DNA of 64,000 nt from positions 62,001 to 126,000 of the forward strand of contig NZ_JARGDQ010000005.1 of NCBI RefSeq assembly GCF_029210385.1. The letters run 5' to 3'. A program made the position numbers and the translations under genes. Below are positions 24,576 through 36,096 of the stretch, one piece after another; within the stretch, counting starts at the first letter, position 1; every line of letters begins with the position of its first letter. The notes beneath the pieces were generated by a model. It ran no database searches and was not told the DNA's origin. It saw nothing but the letters and a program-made list of their open reading frames with translations. Source of the DNA: Desulfurivibrio dismutans. GTDB lineage: Bacteria; Desulfobacterota; Desulfobulbia; Desulfobulbales; Desulfurivibrionaceae.

Positions 24576-26678
24576 CTAAGGCACCTTTTCCAGGGTGATA
24601 CGGGCGTCGGCAACCATGGGTTGGGTGCCGATTTCCCCGACAATAAAGGGGTTGATATCAAGTTCGGCGATCTGCGGGAAATCGGTGGTTAATTGGCTGA
24701 TCCGCTGCAGACCGTGGGCGATGGCGGCCAGGTCCACCCCCCGCTGTCCCCGGCGTCCTTCCAGGATCTCGTAGGAGCGAGTGCTTTTCAGCATCAGCAA
24801 TGCTTCGGCCTCGCTGATGGGGGCCAGGTGAAAGGTTACATCCTTCATCACTTCCACGAAGATACCGCCTAAGCCGAACATCAGCATGGGGCCGAACTGG
24901 GGATCCCTGGTCATGCCGATGATCACCTCCAATCCTTTACCCAGCATCTTTTCCACATAAAGCCCTTCAATTCGAGCTTCCGGGGCCCGCTGGCCGATGC
25001 GCAGGCTCATCAGATCGAAGGCGTCGCGGGCCGCCTCGGCGTCAACCAGGTTGAGCTTGACTCCGCCCAGGTCCGATTTGTGGACAATATCCGGGGAGAC
25101 CACCTTCATCGCCACCGGGAAACCGATGCGTCGAGCGGCTTCCACCGCCTCGTCGGCGGTGGTGGCCAGGTAGCCTTCGGGTATCTGGAAGCCGTAGGCG
25201 GCCAGGACGTTCTTGGCCCGAACCTCACCCAGTTGCCGGTGGCCGGAGCGCCGACGGCGGGTGATGATCCGTTCCGCCCGTCGCCGGTTGACCCGGAAGC
25301 GGGTTACCACCCGGGGCGGCCGTCGGCGCCAGCTGGCATAATCGTGCATGGCCTTAAGAGCCGCCACCGCCCGTTCCGGCGAGGGATAATCAGGCAGCCC
25401 GGCGGCCACCAGTTCGGCCCGGCCGGGCATCACCTCCTCCCCGCCCATAAAGGCCGCCAGCACCGGTTTGTCGCCCGTAAGGCCGGCGGCGACGGCCCGG
25501 GCGGTGGCCGCTGGTTTGGTCATGGCCTGGGGGGTGAGGATAACCACGATGGCGTCCACCGCCGGGTCGTCCTGGGCGGCGCTGACGGCGGCGGCATAAC
25601 GTTCCGGTTCGGCGTCGCCCAGCACGTCGATGGGGTTGCCGACGCTGGCGGCCCGGGGCAGTTTTTCCCGTAAGGCGGCGGCGGTGTTCTGGTCCAGTGC
25701 CGCCACCTGCAGGCCCGCCTGTTCCACCGCGTCGGCGGCCATGGTGCCGGGGCCGCCGGCGTTGGTGATGATCAGCACCCGCGGCCCCCGGGGCAGGGGC
25801 TGCATGGCCAGGGCGGTGGCGCTGTCGAACAGCGCTTCAAAGGTGTCGGCCCGGATGACCCCGGCCCGGCGGAAGGCGGCGCCATAGGCGATGTCGGCCC
25901 CGGCCAGCACCCCGGTGTGTGAGGTGGCGGCCTGCCGGCCCGCTTCGGTGGTGCCGGACTTGAGGATGATCACCGGCTTGCGGCTGCTGGCCTCGGTGGC
26001 GGCCCTGACAAAGTCATCGCCGGAGCTGATGTCTTCCAGGTAAGCCACGATTACCCCGGTTTGGTCGTCGGCGGCCAGGGCGGAGAGCAGGTCCACCTCG
26101 CTGAGATCGGCCTTGTTGCCGATGCTGACCAGCTTGGCCAGCCCCAGGTGGCGCCCGGCGGCCAGATCCAAAATGGCGGTGGCCAGGGCCCCGGACTGGG
26201 AAATCACCGAGATGTTGCCGCAGGTGGGCATTTTGCCGGCAAAAGAGGCGTTGAGCCGGTGGTGGCTGTTGATCAGCCCCAGGCAGTTGGGGCCCAGCAG
26301 GCGGGCCTGTCGACGGTGGCATAACTCCGCCAGCTTGCTCTCCAGCGCCGCCCCGGCGGCGTCCATCTCCTTGAAGCCGGCGGTGATCACCGCCACCGCC
26401 CGGGCCCCGGCGGCCAGGCAGTCCTCCACCGCCGCCTCCACCAAAGGGCGGGGCACGGCGATAACGCCCAGGTCGATCTGTTCACCGGAGCCTTGCAGGG
26501 CCGGCAGGCAGGGCAGGCCTAGGATCTCCTTGGCGGCCGGGTTGATCGGCAGCAGCCGGCCGGTAAAACCGCCGGCCGTAAGGTTGGCCAGAATATCGTG
26601 GCCCACCTTGCCGGGGGTGCGCGAAGCGCCAATCACCGCCACCGTTTGCGGGTACAGCAGGGCTGAGAGTTCCGACAT
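24576..26678 (-). CDS. Acetate-CoA ligase (ADP-forming), fused alpha and beta subunits
   Basis: A 700-residue protein. The N-terminal CoA-binding domain (VAVIGASRTPGKVGHDILAN) is followed by the ligase-CoA region with the probable catalytic His in TSHTGVLAGAD, and the ATP-grasp domain starts near residue 470 (LAAYGFQIPEGYLATTADEA, then FPVAMKVVSPDIVHKSDLGG). It makes ATP from acetyl-CoA, ADP and phosphate, or runs in reverse to activate acetate. The start has CCGGAGAA upstream. It lies between the CoA-transferase-GNAT and CBS-ACT genes and is the obvious candidate for control by the neighbouring acetylase and deacetylase. Confidence 0.93.
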   Translation of the reverse strand: MSELSALLYPQTVAVIGASRTPGKVGHDILANLTAGGFTGRLLPINPAAKEILGLPCLPALQGSGEQIDLGVIAVPRPLVEAAVEDCLAAGARAVAVITAGFKEMDAAGAALESKLAELCHRRQARLLGPNCLGLINSHHRLNASFAGKMPTCGNISVISQSGALATAILDLAAGRHLGLAKLVSIGNKADLSEVDLLSALAADDQTGVIVAYLEDISSGDDFVRAATEASSRKPVIILKSGTTEAGRQAATSHTGVLAGADIAYGAAFRRAGVIRADTFEALFDSATALAMQPLPRGPRVLIITNAGGPGTMAADAVEQAGLQVAALDQNTAAALREKLPRAASVGNPIDVLGDAEPERYAAAVSAAQDDPAVDAIVVILTPQAMTKPAATARAVAAGLTGDKPVLAAFMGGEEVMPGRAELVAAGLPDYPSPERAVAALKAMHDYASWRRRPPRVVTRFRVNRRRAERIITRRRRSGHRQLGEVRAKNVLAAYGFQIPEGYLATTADEAVEAARRIGFPVAMKVVSPDIVHKSDLGGVKLNLVDAEAARDAFDLMSLRIGQRAPEARIEGLYVEKMLGKGLEVIIGMTRDPQFGPMLMFGLGGIFVEVMKDVTFHLAPISEAEALLMLKSTRSYEILEGRRGQRGVDLAAIAHGLQRISQLTTDFPQIAELDINPFIVGEIGTQPMVADARITLEKVP

Positions 26679-26750
26679 AAAGTTGATTCTCCGGTTACTT
26701 TTGTTGAATACTCCAGGTCATGGCCACTGGATAATGGTGCGGGTGCGTAA

Positions 26751-27401
26751 TTACCAGTTTTTTCCCTTAAAGCCGGCGTCAGCCAGCACCTTGCGCACCG
26801 CCGGCAGGTTATAGGTGGTGACCCGCAGATAGATCAGATTCTCTTCTCCCGCTTCCGGTTCCTGGCCCTTGATCTTGAGCAGCCGGGTAAAGTGGATGTC
26901 GGCGGCCTCCAGGGCGGCGCCCAGGCGGCTCAATTGCCGGGGTGAGCCGTCGTCGATGATGGTCAGCATGGCCGAGCCGCGTTCGCCCAGGCCAAAAAGG
27001 CGGCGGTAGGCCCCCATCAGGTCACGGATGGAAAAAATCCCCAGCACCCGGTGCTGGTCATCCACCACCGGCAGGGCGCCGATCCGTTCCCGATCCAGGA
27101 GTAGCAGAGCGTCGTCGATGCTGGCTGCCGCCGGCAGAGTGAAAGTGGTCCGGCTCATGATCTCGCTTACCGGTTTGTGCTGCAATTGGGCCAGCTGCTG
27201 CCGGCTGTCTTGGTCCAGGATGTTGGAGGGATAGGCCGAGCGCAGATCCCGGTCGGTAACCATCCCCAGCAGTTTTCCCTGTTCATCGACCACCGGCAGG
27301 TGACGGAAGTGGTGGGACTGCAACAGGGAGCGGGCGGCGGGGATGGTCATCGCCGGGGGGATGGTGACGGGCGGGGTGCTCATATATTTTTTGATATCCA
27401 T
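26751..27401 (-). CDS. CBS-domain pair with C-terminal ACT-like domain (AcuB-like)
   Basis: A 216-residue protein from ATG 27401 (GAAGGAAG upstream). Two CBS domains (MSTPPVTIPPAMTIPAARSL...; MSRTTFTLPAAASIDDALLL...) are followed by a C-terminal ACT-like region (AMLTIIDDGSPRQLSRLGAA). This is the AcuB layout. CBS pairs sense adenine nucleotides, so it probably reports energy state to the adjacent acetyl-CoA enzymes. The open frame extends upstream through a palindromic spacer but without coding character. Confidence 0.85.
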   Translation of the reverse strand: MDIKKYMSTPPVTIPPAMTIPAARSLLQSHHFRHLPVVDEQGKLLGMVTDRDLRSAYPSNILDQDSRQQLAQLQHKPVSEIMSRTTFTLPAAASIDDALLLLDRERIGALPVVDDQHRVLGIFSIRDLMGAYRRLFGLGERGSAMLTIIDDGSPRQLSRLGAALEAADIHFTRLLKIKGQEPEAGEENLIYLRVTTYNLPAVRKVLADAGFKGKNW

Positions 27402-27494
27402 ACCGGCTTCCTTCTGTTGTTTGCTCTGGTTAATCTCGCTTTTGGCCGCCGTCGGCCAGGGCAACGGCAAAGTCAGAGGTTTTGGCCACGGGGT

Positions 27495-27625
27495 GGGGGC
27501 CGTGCAACCCGGTAGCGACTCATTCTCGGCGGGCATCCTGCCCGCCTCCGAGGCGCCCGCCGCCTCCTGTGCGTCCATGCGTCCAGCGGCGGGCGAACCC
27601 GTCGCTGCCGGGTTGCACAGCCCCC
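27495..27625. repeat. 131-nt inverted-repeat element between the acuC-like and acuB-like genes
   Basis: The 25-nt termini (GGGGGCCGTGCAACCCGG + TAGCGAC at the left; its complement at the right end) match at 23 of 25 positions. The interior holds nested GC-rich inverted segments (GGCGGGC / GCCCGCC). It fills the gap between two minus-strand genes and could be a mobile palindrome or an mRNA structure. Confidence 0.75.
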
Positions 27626-27645
27626 GTCCAAGTGATGAATGATTT

Positions 27646-28644
27646 TTATGTTTCCTCGGCCGCAGCAGCCAGCAGCCCGGCCAGGAAATTGCCCAGGCAG
27701 GTGGCCAGCAGGGCGGGTTGGTAGCCGCCCTCCAGCTGGAAAAGCAGCCGGCCCGGGCAGTAACGGGCGGCGCCGGTGGCGGCGTGGCGGCCTAAATGGT
27801 GATAAAGCCCACTACTGTAAGCGAGGCCGGACATATCGTCGTCGCGGTGGCCGTCGAAGCCGGCGGCGATGATCAGGGCCTCGGGGGCAAAGCTTTCCAT
27901 TGCCGGATCGACTACTTCCTTGAGCAGCCGCAGCACTGGCTCATCGCCGCTGCCCGGCGTCAGGGGCAGGTTGAGGGTGGTGCCCCGGGCCGGGCCGTGG
28001 CCCCGTTCCTCGCTCCAGCCGGTGCCGGGAAAACTCCAGGTGGGGTGCTCGTGAATGCTGAGATAAAAAACCTCCGGATCATCTTCGAAGGCCGCCTGGA
28101 TGCCGTTGCCGTGGTGGGCGTCCCAGTCGATGATCATGATCTTTTTTCGCCCGTGGCGTTGCTGCCAGTAACGGGTTGCCACCGCCGCGTTGTTGAGAAA
28201 GCAAAACCCCAAAGGCGCCGCCCGTTCGGCGTGATGCCCCGGCGGACGAATCAGGGCGCCGGCGGCGGTGGCCGATTTCGCCTCCAGTTCGTCGATGGCT
28301 GCCGGGCCGGCCCCGGCCGCCAGCAGGGCCACCCGGTAGGAGTCGTAACTTAAGCGGTTGTCCGGGTGGTCCAGGTAGCCGCGTTCGGCCAAGGCCGCCT
28401 CTTCCAGGCGCAGCAGATACTCCTCTGAATGGATGGCCGTCAGTTCTTCGCGGGACGCCGGCCGTGGTGGCAGGATGCCAATGGCGCCGACGGGAAGGCG
28501 GTGGCCAGAAAATCCCCGGTCCAGCAACCGGTAAACCTCCTGCAACCGGGCCGGACTTTCGGGATGATCACGGCCGGTGTCGTGCATGAGAAATTCGTCG
28601 TCACGAACCAGCAGCAACTTGGGGGGCGGAGAGCGCATGTTCAT
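27646..28644 (-). CDS. Histone-deacetylase-family protein (AcuC-like)
   Basis: About 332 residues from ATG 28644; an ATG at 28731 with AAGG upstream would add 29 residues and cannot be excluded. The active site is visible: RPPGHHAERAAPLGFCFLNN (paired His), DWDAHHGNGIQAAF (Zn-binding Asp and His) and IIAAGFDGHRDDDM (second Zn Asp). A conserved GGY block (LEGGYQPALLATCLGNFL) is near the end. The family removes acetyl groups from lysines or polyamines; in the Bacillus acu operon AcuC deacetylates acetyl-CoA synthetase. The neighbours here suggest the same type of target. Confidence 0.88.
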   Translation of the reverse strand: MNMRSPPPKLLLVRDDEFLMHDTGRDHPESPARLQEVYRLLDRGFSGHRLPVGAIGILPPRPASREELTAIHSEEYLLRLEEAALAERGYLDHPDNRLSYDSYRVALLAAGAGPAAIDELEAKSATAAGALIRPPGHHAERAAPLGFCFLNNAAVATRYWQQRHGRKKIMIIDWDAHHGNGIQAAFEDDPEVFYLSIHEHPTWSFPGTGWSEERGHGPARGTTLNLPLTPGSGDEPVLRLLKEVVDPAMESFAPEALIIAAGFDGHRDDDMSGLAYSSGLYHHLGRHAATGAARYCPGRLLFQLEGGYQPALLATCLGNFLAGLLAAAAEET

Positions 28645-28898
28645 GGTGTAGCTGTTTGTTGGCACTCTTGTCAAGCGGCTGACCAGGCCGTTTTTGTCGT
28701 CGGCGGCCACAATGTTGATCAATTTCTTCATCGATGCCTTTACCGGGCTTCGCGGCTCCCACTCCGGTGCCAAAACCAATGACATTTACGGATCCCTGGG
28801 GACCGGTGACAATGAGCTTGCATCTCGGAGCGGAAAAGGTCATGATTGCTTGTTATAAACGCTTGGCTACCCCCCGCTGAGGGGGCATAGGGTGGAGC

Positions 28899-30101
28899 AT
28901 GAACTTTATTTCGGTAAACGACGAGCGATTGCTGGAGTTGAAAAAGGCCCTGGCGGCCAGGGAAGAGCGTCAGCTTTCCCCCCTGGCTGCCCGGAGTAAG
29001 GACGGGATGCGGCGCATTGAGGAGGAGCGGGAAGGCCACCGCCTGCCTTTCGCCACCGATACCGACCGGGTTCTCCATTCCCGCAGCTATACCCGTTATA
29101 TCGATAAGACCCAGGTGTTTTACCTGGTGCGCAACGATCATATCACCCACCGGGTGCTCCATGTCCAGTTGGTGTCCAAGATCGCCCGGACCGTCGGCCG
29201 CTTTTTGAGTCTCAATGAAGACCTCATCGAGGCCATTGCTTTGGGCCATGATATAGGCCACCCTCCTTTCGGTCACGATGGTGAGAAACTGCTGGCCGAA
29301 CTGTGCCGGGAGCACGACCTGCCTTCCTTTCAACACAACCTGCAAAGCGTGGTTTTCCTGGAAAACATCGAAAAGCGGGGACGGGGGCTGAACCTGACCT
29401 TGCAGGTACTGGATGGTATCATGTGCCATGACGGTGAGATTCATCAGCGGCAACTCGAGCCTAGCCGGTCCAAGACCTTTGCTGATTTCGAACGGGAATT
29501 TGCCGCCAAGGAACAGGACCACCGACGGGAACTGCTGCCCATGACCCTGGAGGGATGTGTGGTGCGGCTGGCCGACACCATCGCCTATATCGGCCGGGAC
29601 ATTGAAGATGCCATTGAGTTGGGGATGATTGAGCGGGAGGAAATTCCCCCCGCCTGCGCTGAGGTGCTGGGCAACAGCAACGGCTCCATGGTTTACCGGC
29701 TGGTCACCGACCTGATTGCCAGTAACACCACCGCCGACCGGGGGATCGTCAATGACCGGATCGCCTTTTCTCCGCAGATTGCCGGAGCCCTGCACGACTT
29801 AAAGCAGTTCAATTACCAGCGGATTTACCTCAACCCTCTGATCAAGCAGGGTATAGAGCTGATCGGCAACTGTTACCGGACCATGTTTACCCGTTATCTT
29901 GACGACCTTGCCGGCAACCGGCAGGAGTCGCCGATCTTTAAAGATTTTCTCGCGCAACTGGCGCCCCGTTACCGTGCACGGAGTGCCGAGGCGGCGGTGG
30001 TGCGAGATTTTATTGCCGGGATGACCGACGATTACTTTCTACGCCAGGCCGCCGACTGCGGTTGCCCTGTGCCGAAGATACGCCAAACTTTGAGGGGATA
30101 A
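28899..30101 (+). CDS. dgt: dGTPase-like deoxynucleotide triphosphohydrolase (HD domain)
   Basis: A 400-residue HD-domain protein. Metal ligands are in ITHRVLHVQLV (His), LGHDIGHPPFGHDGE (His-Asp) and the later LADTIAYIGRDIED (Asp). The N-terminal TDTDRVLHSRSYTRYIDKTQVF segment, with its RxxxSxxYxRxxxKTQ pattern, is typical of dNTP triphosphohydrolases. It hydrolyses dNTPs to the nucleoside and triphosphate. GGTGGAG precedes the ATG. The sensor kinase gene follows one base after its stop, suggesting cotranscription. Confidence 0.88.
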   Translation: MNFISVNDERLLELKKALAAREERQLSPLAARSKDGMRRIEEEREGHRLPFATDTDRVLHSRSYTRYIDKTQVFYLVRNDHITHRVLHVQLVSKIARTVGRFLSLNEDLIEAIALGHDIGHPPFGHDGEKLLAELCREHDLPSFQHNLQSVVFLENIEKRGRGLNLTLQVLDGIMCHDGEIHQRQLEPSRSKTFADFEREFAAKEQDHRRELLPMTLEGCVVRLADTIAYIGRDIEDAIELGMIEREEIPPACAEVLGNSNGSMVYRLVTDLIASNTTADRGIVNDRIAFSPQIAGALHDLKQFNYQRIYLNPLIKQGIELIGNCYRTMFTRYLDDLAGNRQESPIFKDFLAQLAPRYRARSAEAAVVRDFIAGMTDDYFLRQAADCGCPVPKIRQTLRG

Positions 30102-30102
30102 A

Positions 30103-31833
30103 GTGCATCCTGATCATCAGACAAAAAGCCTGATCCACCGGATTCTCATCGTCGACAACAACCCCTTGATCGTCAAGATGCTGGAGCGCTTCCTGGCCGA
30201 TGAGGGTTATGAGGTGAAGAGCGCCGCCGACGGCCTGGCGGCCTTGCAGATCCTGGATGAATTTGTTCCCGACCTGATCTTTGTCGACCTTATCATGCCC
30301 AATATCGGTGGCGAGAAGCTGTGCCGGGTGATCCGGGCCACCGATTCTTTGCGGGGAGTGCGCCTGGTAGTACTGTCTGCCGTGGTGGCGGAGGAACAGG
30401 TTGATTTTCTGGCCTTTGGCGCCGATGCCTGCATCGCCAAAGGCCCTTTTGCCGAACTTAAAGAAAATATCCGGGCGGTACTGGGCATGCTGGTGCAGCA
30501 GCCGGAGCGGGCCGTCCGGGAAATCATCGGTCTCGATAACCTCCTGCAGCGGGGCGTGACCCGTGAATTGCTGGATATTCGTCGTTATTTTGACGCCATC
30601 TTGCAGAGTATGAACGACGGCGTGGTGCAGTTGAGCCGGCAGCACCGTATCGTTTTTGTCAACCGGGCCGTAACTGAGATGATTGGCTGGCCGGAGGAAA
30701 AGATTCTTTCCAGCAACTTTTTGAAGCATATCTCACCGGAATCAGCCACCCTGCTGGCGGTTGCTCTGGCCGACCGGGAGCGGGAGATTGCCACCACCGG
30801 CCAGGTTGCCGCCCCGTGCGTGCTGGGTGAGGAGGAAGATATTTTTCTGGGCCGGCGCCAGGTGTTGCTTACCCTGCTGCCGCTCACCGAGCGGCACGAC
30901 TCCTCCTGCTGGCTGGTGATCCATGACATCACCGAGCGCAAAAAAGTGGCCGGTCTGCAGCAGCGCTATCAGCAGCAGTTGGAGGAGGAAATCGAGCGGC
31001 AGACCGCCGAGCTGGCCCAGCGTTACCGGGAACTGCAGGCCGAGATGGAACGGCGCAAAAAGACGGAAGCGGCCCTGCAGGCCTCCCATGATGAGCTGGA
31101 AGAAAGGGTGGCGGCGCGGACGGCGGAAGTGGAGAAACTCTACAGCCAGTTACTTCATTCGGAAAAATTAAGAGCGGTGGGTAAGCTTGCCGCCTCAATT
31201 GCCCATGAATTCAATAACCCCATCTGCGGTATCCGTAACGTACTGCAGGGCCTGCAACGCCGACAGACCATGGCGACGGGTGATCATGACCTGGTGGATA
31301 TGGCGGTGCGGGAATGTGACCGGGTGGCCCGCCTGACCAACGACCTGCAGAGCTTCAACCGTCCTACCTCGGCCAAAATGGCCCTGCTGGATGTGCATGC
31401 GGCCCTGAATGACATCCTGCTGCTTTGCCGGAAAGATCTGGAAAATAGCAGGATCGAGGTGGAAAAAGAGTTGGCGCCGGACTTGCCGCCGGTGCGGGCG
31501 GTGCCCGACCAGTTGAAACAGGTGTTTCTCAATCTGTTGACCAATGCCCGCGAGGCCATCGATCCGGATGGCGGTCGGATTGTGATTGCCACCCGTCGGG
31601 AAGGCGATGAGGTGATGATCAGCTTTTGTGACAGCGGCTGCGGGATTGCGGCGGAAAACCGGGAGCGCATTTTTGAGCCCTTTTTTTCCACCAAGCCGGC
31701 GGTGAAGGGTACCGGCCTGGGTCTGGCGGTGAGTTACGGGATTGTGCAGCGGCACGGCGGCCGGCTGGAGGTTGAGAGCCAGGAGGGCCAGGGGGCCTGT
31801 TTTAAACTGTTTTTGCCGTTGACGGAAAAGTGA
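30103..31833 (+). CDS. Histidine kinase with N-terminal receiver and PAS domain
   Basis: A 576-residue cytoplasmic sensor: receiver domain (residues 14-130, phospho-acceptor Asp62 in IFVDLIMP), PAS domain (about 165-285, ILQSMNDGVVQLSRQHRIVF), a charged coiled coil (about 290-345), HisKA (His near 368 in SIAHEFNNPICG) and HATPase ([35 protein letters not shown]). No membrane segment is visible. GTG start with GGGGATAAA upstream. Likely partner: the response regulator at 32065, 230 nt downstream, after a dispersed repeat. Confidence 0.92.
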   Translation: MHPDHQTKSLIHRILIVDNNPLIVKMLERFLADEGYEVKSAADGLAALQILDEFVPDLIFVDLIMPNIGGEKLCRVIRATDSLRGVRLVVLSAVVAEEQVDFLAFGADACIAKGPFAELKENIRAVLGMLVQQPERAVREIIGLDNLLQRGVTRELLDIRRYFDAILQSMNDGVVQLSRQHRIVFVNRAVTEMIGWPEEKILSSNFLKHISPESATLLAVALADREREIATTGQVAAPCVLGEEEDIFLGRRQVLLTLLPLTERHDSSCWLVIHDITERKKVAGLQQRYQQQLEEEIERQTAELAQRYRELQAEMERRKKTEAALQASHDELEERVAARTAEVEKLYSQLLHSEKLRAVGKLAASIAHEFNNPICGIRNVLQGLQRRQTMATGDHDLVDMAVRECDRVARLTNDLQSFNRPTSAKMALLDVHAALNDILLLCRKDLENSRIEVEKELAPDLPPVRAVPDQLKQVFLNLLTNAREAIDPDGGRIVIATRREGDEVMISFCDSGCGIAAENRERIFEPFFSTKPAVKGTGLGLAVSYGIVQRHGGRLEVESQEGQGACFKLFLPLTEK

Positions 31834-31835
31834 TA

Positions 31836-31937
31836 ACCTCGCAAAAACCCGCCAAGCGGGTTGGGCGATAACGCGAAAACAAGCAGTTACCAAGCGTGCC
31901 CAGTCGGCGGCGCCGTTTTTTGCGCCGCCGACAAAAG
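31836..31937 (+). repeat. Dispersed repeat (about 100 nt), copy 1
   Basis: Begins CTCGCAAAAACCCGCCAAGC and continues with a conserved core (GATAACGCGAAAACAAGCAG, AAGCGTGCCCAGTCGGC), ending in a GC hairpin GGCGGCGC / GCGCCGCC with a CGTTTTTT loop. Related copies lie at 43354, 50783 (reverse), 60065 and 62381. This copy starts 3 nt after the kinase stop codon, so its terminal hairpin may end the transcript. Confidence 0.85.
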
Positions 31938-32064
31938 TAACGGCTTTGTAAAGGACCGTTAAGCTTGCCGGTTAATGTGGCAGACACCGTAGTTGCAGGG
32001 TGTTTTCAGGCGGTGTGCGGTTTTGGTACCTCGCCGATAATAGCGACAAGGTTGGAGAGGGGGA

Positions 32065-32634
32065 ATGGCAAAAGCAAAGATTCTGCTGGTTGATGATGAG
32101 GATTTGATCCGGGCCAGCCTGGCGATGGATCTTGTGGAAGCGGGTTATGCGGCCAAAGCGGCTTCGGGAGGTGAGGAGGCCCTGGATATGTTTCGCCGGG
32201 GGGACTTCGAACTGGTGATTACCGATCTTTTGATGGAAGGGATGGATGGGATCGAACTGTTGCGGGCCTTGCGTTCCGAAGCGCCGGAGGTCGGGGTAAT
32301 TATTCTCACCGGTTACGGGGCCCTGCCCACGGCCATTGAGGCTATTCGGCTGGGGGCGGATGATTATCTGCTTAAGCCCTATCAGTTTGAGGAGCTGCAG
32401 ATCAGGCTTGATATCTGCCTGGAGAAAAGGGCTTTGAAGAAACGGATCAAAGCCTATGAGGGGATTCTGCCGGTCTGTTCGGTCTGCCGTAAAATTCGCG
32501 ACGATGAGGGGCGGGAGCCGGGCAGTGGCCCCTGGCTCAGCATGGAGCAGTTCCTGGCCCAGAAGGCCGGCCTGCGCTCCAGTCACACCTATTGCCCCCA
32601 CTGTTTTGAGCAGGTGACCAAGGATATGAAATAA
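32065..32634 (+). CDS. Response regulator with C-terminal Cys-rich domain
   Basis: A 189-residue protein. The receiver domain (residues 1-120) has the acidic pair in LLVDDED, phospho-acceptor Asp54 in LVITDLLMEG and the conserved Lys in LLKPYQFEEL. Residues 135-189 hold ILPVCSVCRKIRDDEG and TYCPHCFEQ, a CxxC...CxxC pattern that could bind zinc; there is no DNA-binding domain. Such C-terminal units occur in many environmental-sensor regulators with unknown output. SD GGAGAGGGGGA. Likely partner of the kinase just upstream. Confidence 0.9.
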   Translation: MAKAKILLVDDEDLIRASLAMDLVEAGYAAKAASGGEEALDMFRRGDFELVITDLLMEGMDGIELLRALRSEAPEVGVIILTGYGALPTAIEAIRLGADDYLLKPYQFEELQIRLDICLEKRALKKRIKAYEGILPVCSVCRKIRDDEGREPGSGPWLSMEQFLAQKAGLRSSHTYCPHCFEQVTKDMK

Positions 32635-32707
32635 AAAGCTGAAGAGTTACGTGCCAGAATGAGCTGGATAGTTACAAGACGAGAGCAGAAGGGCTGGTGG
32701 AAATCGA

Positions 32708-32819
32708 TTAACATTCGGCCAGCACCGCATCTTCGGGCGAGCGGCCCGCGGCTTGCGTACTGATGATGTACGCAAGCCGGGCCGCTTGCCCGAATCTGCG
32801 GTGTTGCTGAGCGTTTACC
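32708..32819. repeat. 112-nt imperfect palindromic element, copy B
   Basis: Arms begin TTAACATTCGGCCAGCACCG and end CGGTGTTGCTGAGCGTTTAC; the centre pairs GGCTTGCGTAC with GTACGCAAGCC around a TGATGAT loop. It shares layout and segments (CTTCGGGCGAGC, TGCGTAC) with the element at 12908-13016. It lies between the response regulator and the converging ilvC gene, immediately next to the ilvC stop, so it may serve as a shared transcript end. Confidence 0.8.
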
Positions 32820-32820
32820 T

Positions 32821-35767
<2,947 letters not shown>

Positions 35768-36096
35768 AGCCTGGTTTTGCCGACCCCCGCAACTCCGTCC
35801 AACGAACTAGGAGTTTTTACGGCGCGTAGCCGCCGCCAAAACTCCTAACAGGGGCTTAAACGGCAGGCGGAACTCTGATGGCCAAAGCTGGCAACGACTC
35901 CATTATAACAATTTACCGGCGAGCTTGCCAAAAACTCCAGCCGACCGTGCCGGGTGGAGGTGGATATTGCCTGGCCAAGAACCCGATGCTTCATCGGGCT
36001 GCAAACTTTGACATTATTATTGCATGATCTTAGGGGCGGGATATGTTATGAAAACGGGGATCTGTCAACCGTCAACCAAGACCGTCTTAAAGCAAC
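35768..36096. other. 329-nt spacer between divergent genes, with one hairpin
   Basis: The spacer separates the serine hydrolase from hldE. It holds a 10-bp perfect inverted repeat, TAGGAGTTTT (35808-35817) / AAAACTCCTA (35838-35847), enclosing a smaller CGGC/GCCG stem, and no T-run. A good -35 box TTGACA occurs near 36015 but I see no convincing -10 at the right distance. No protein-coding signal is seen. Confidence 0.5.
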
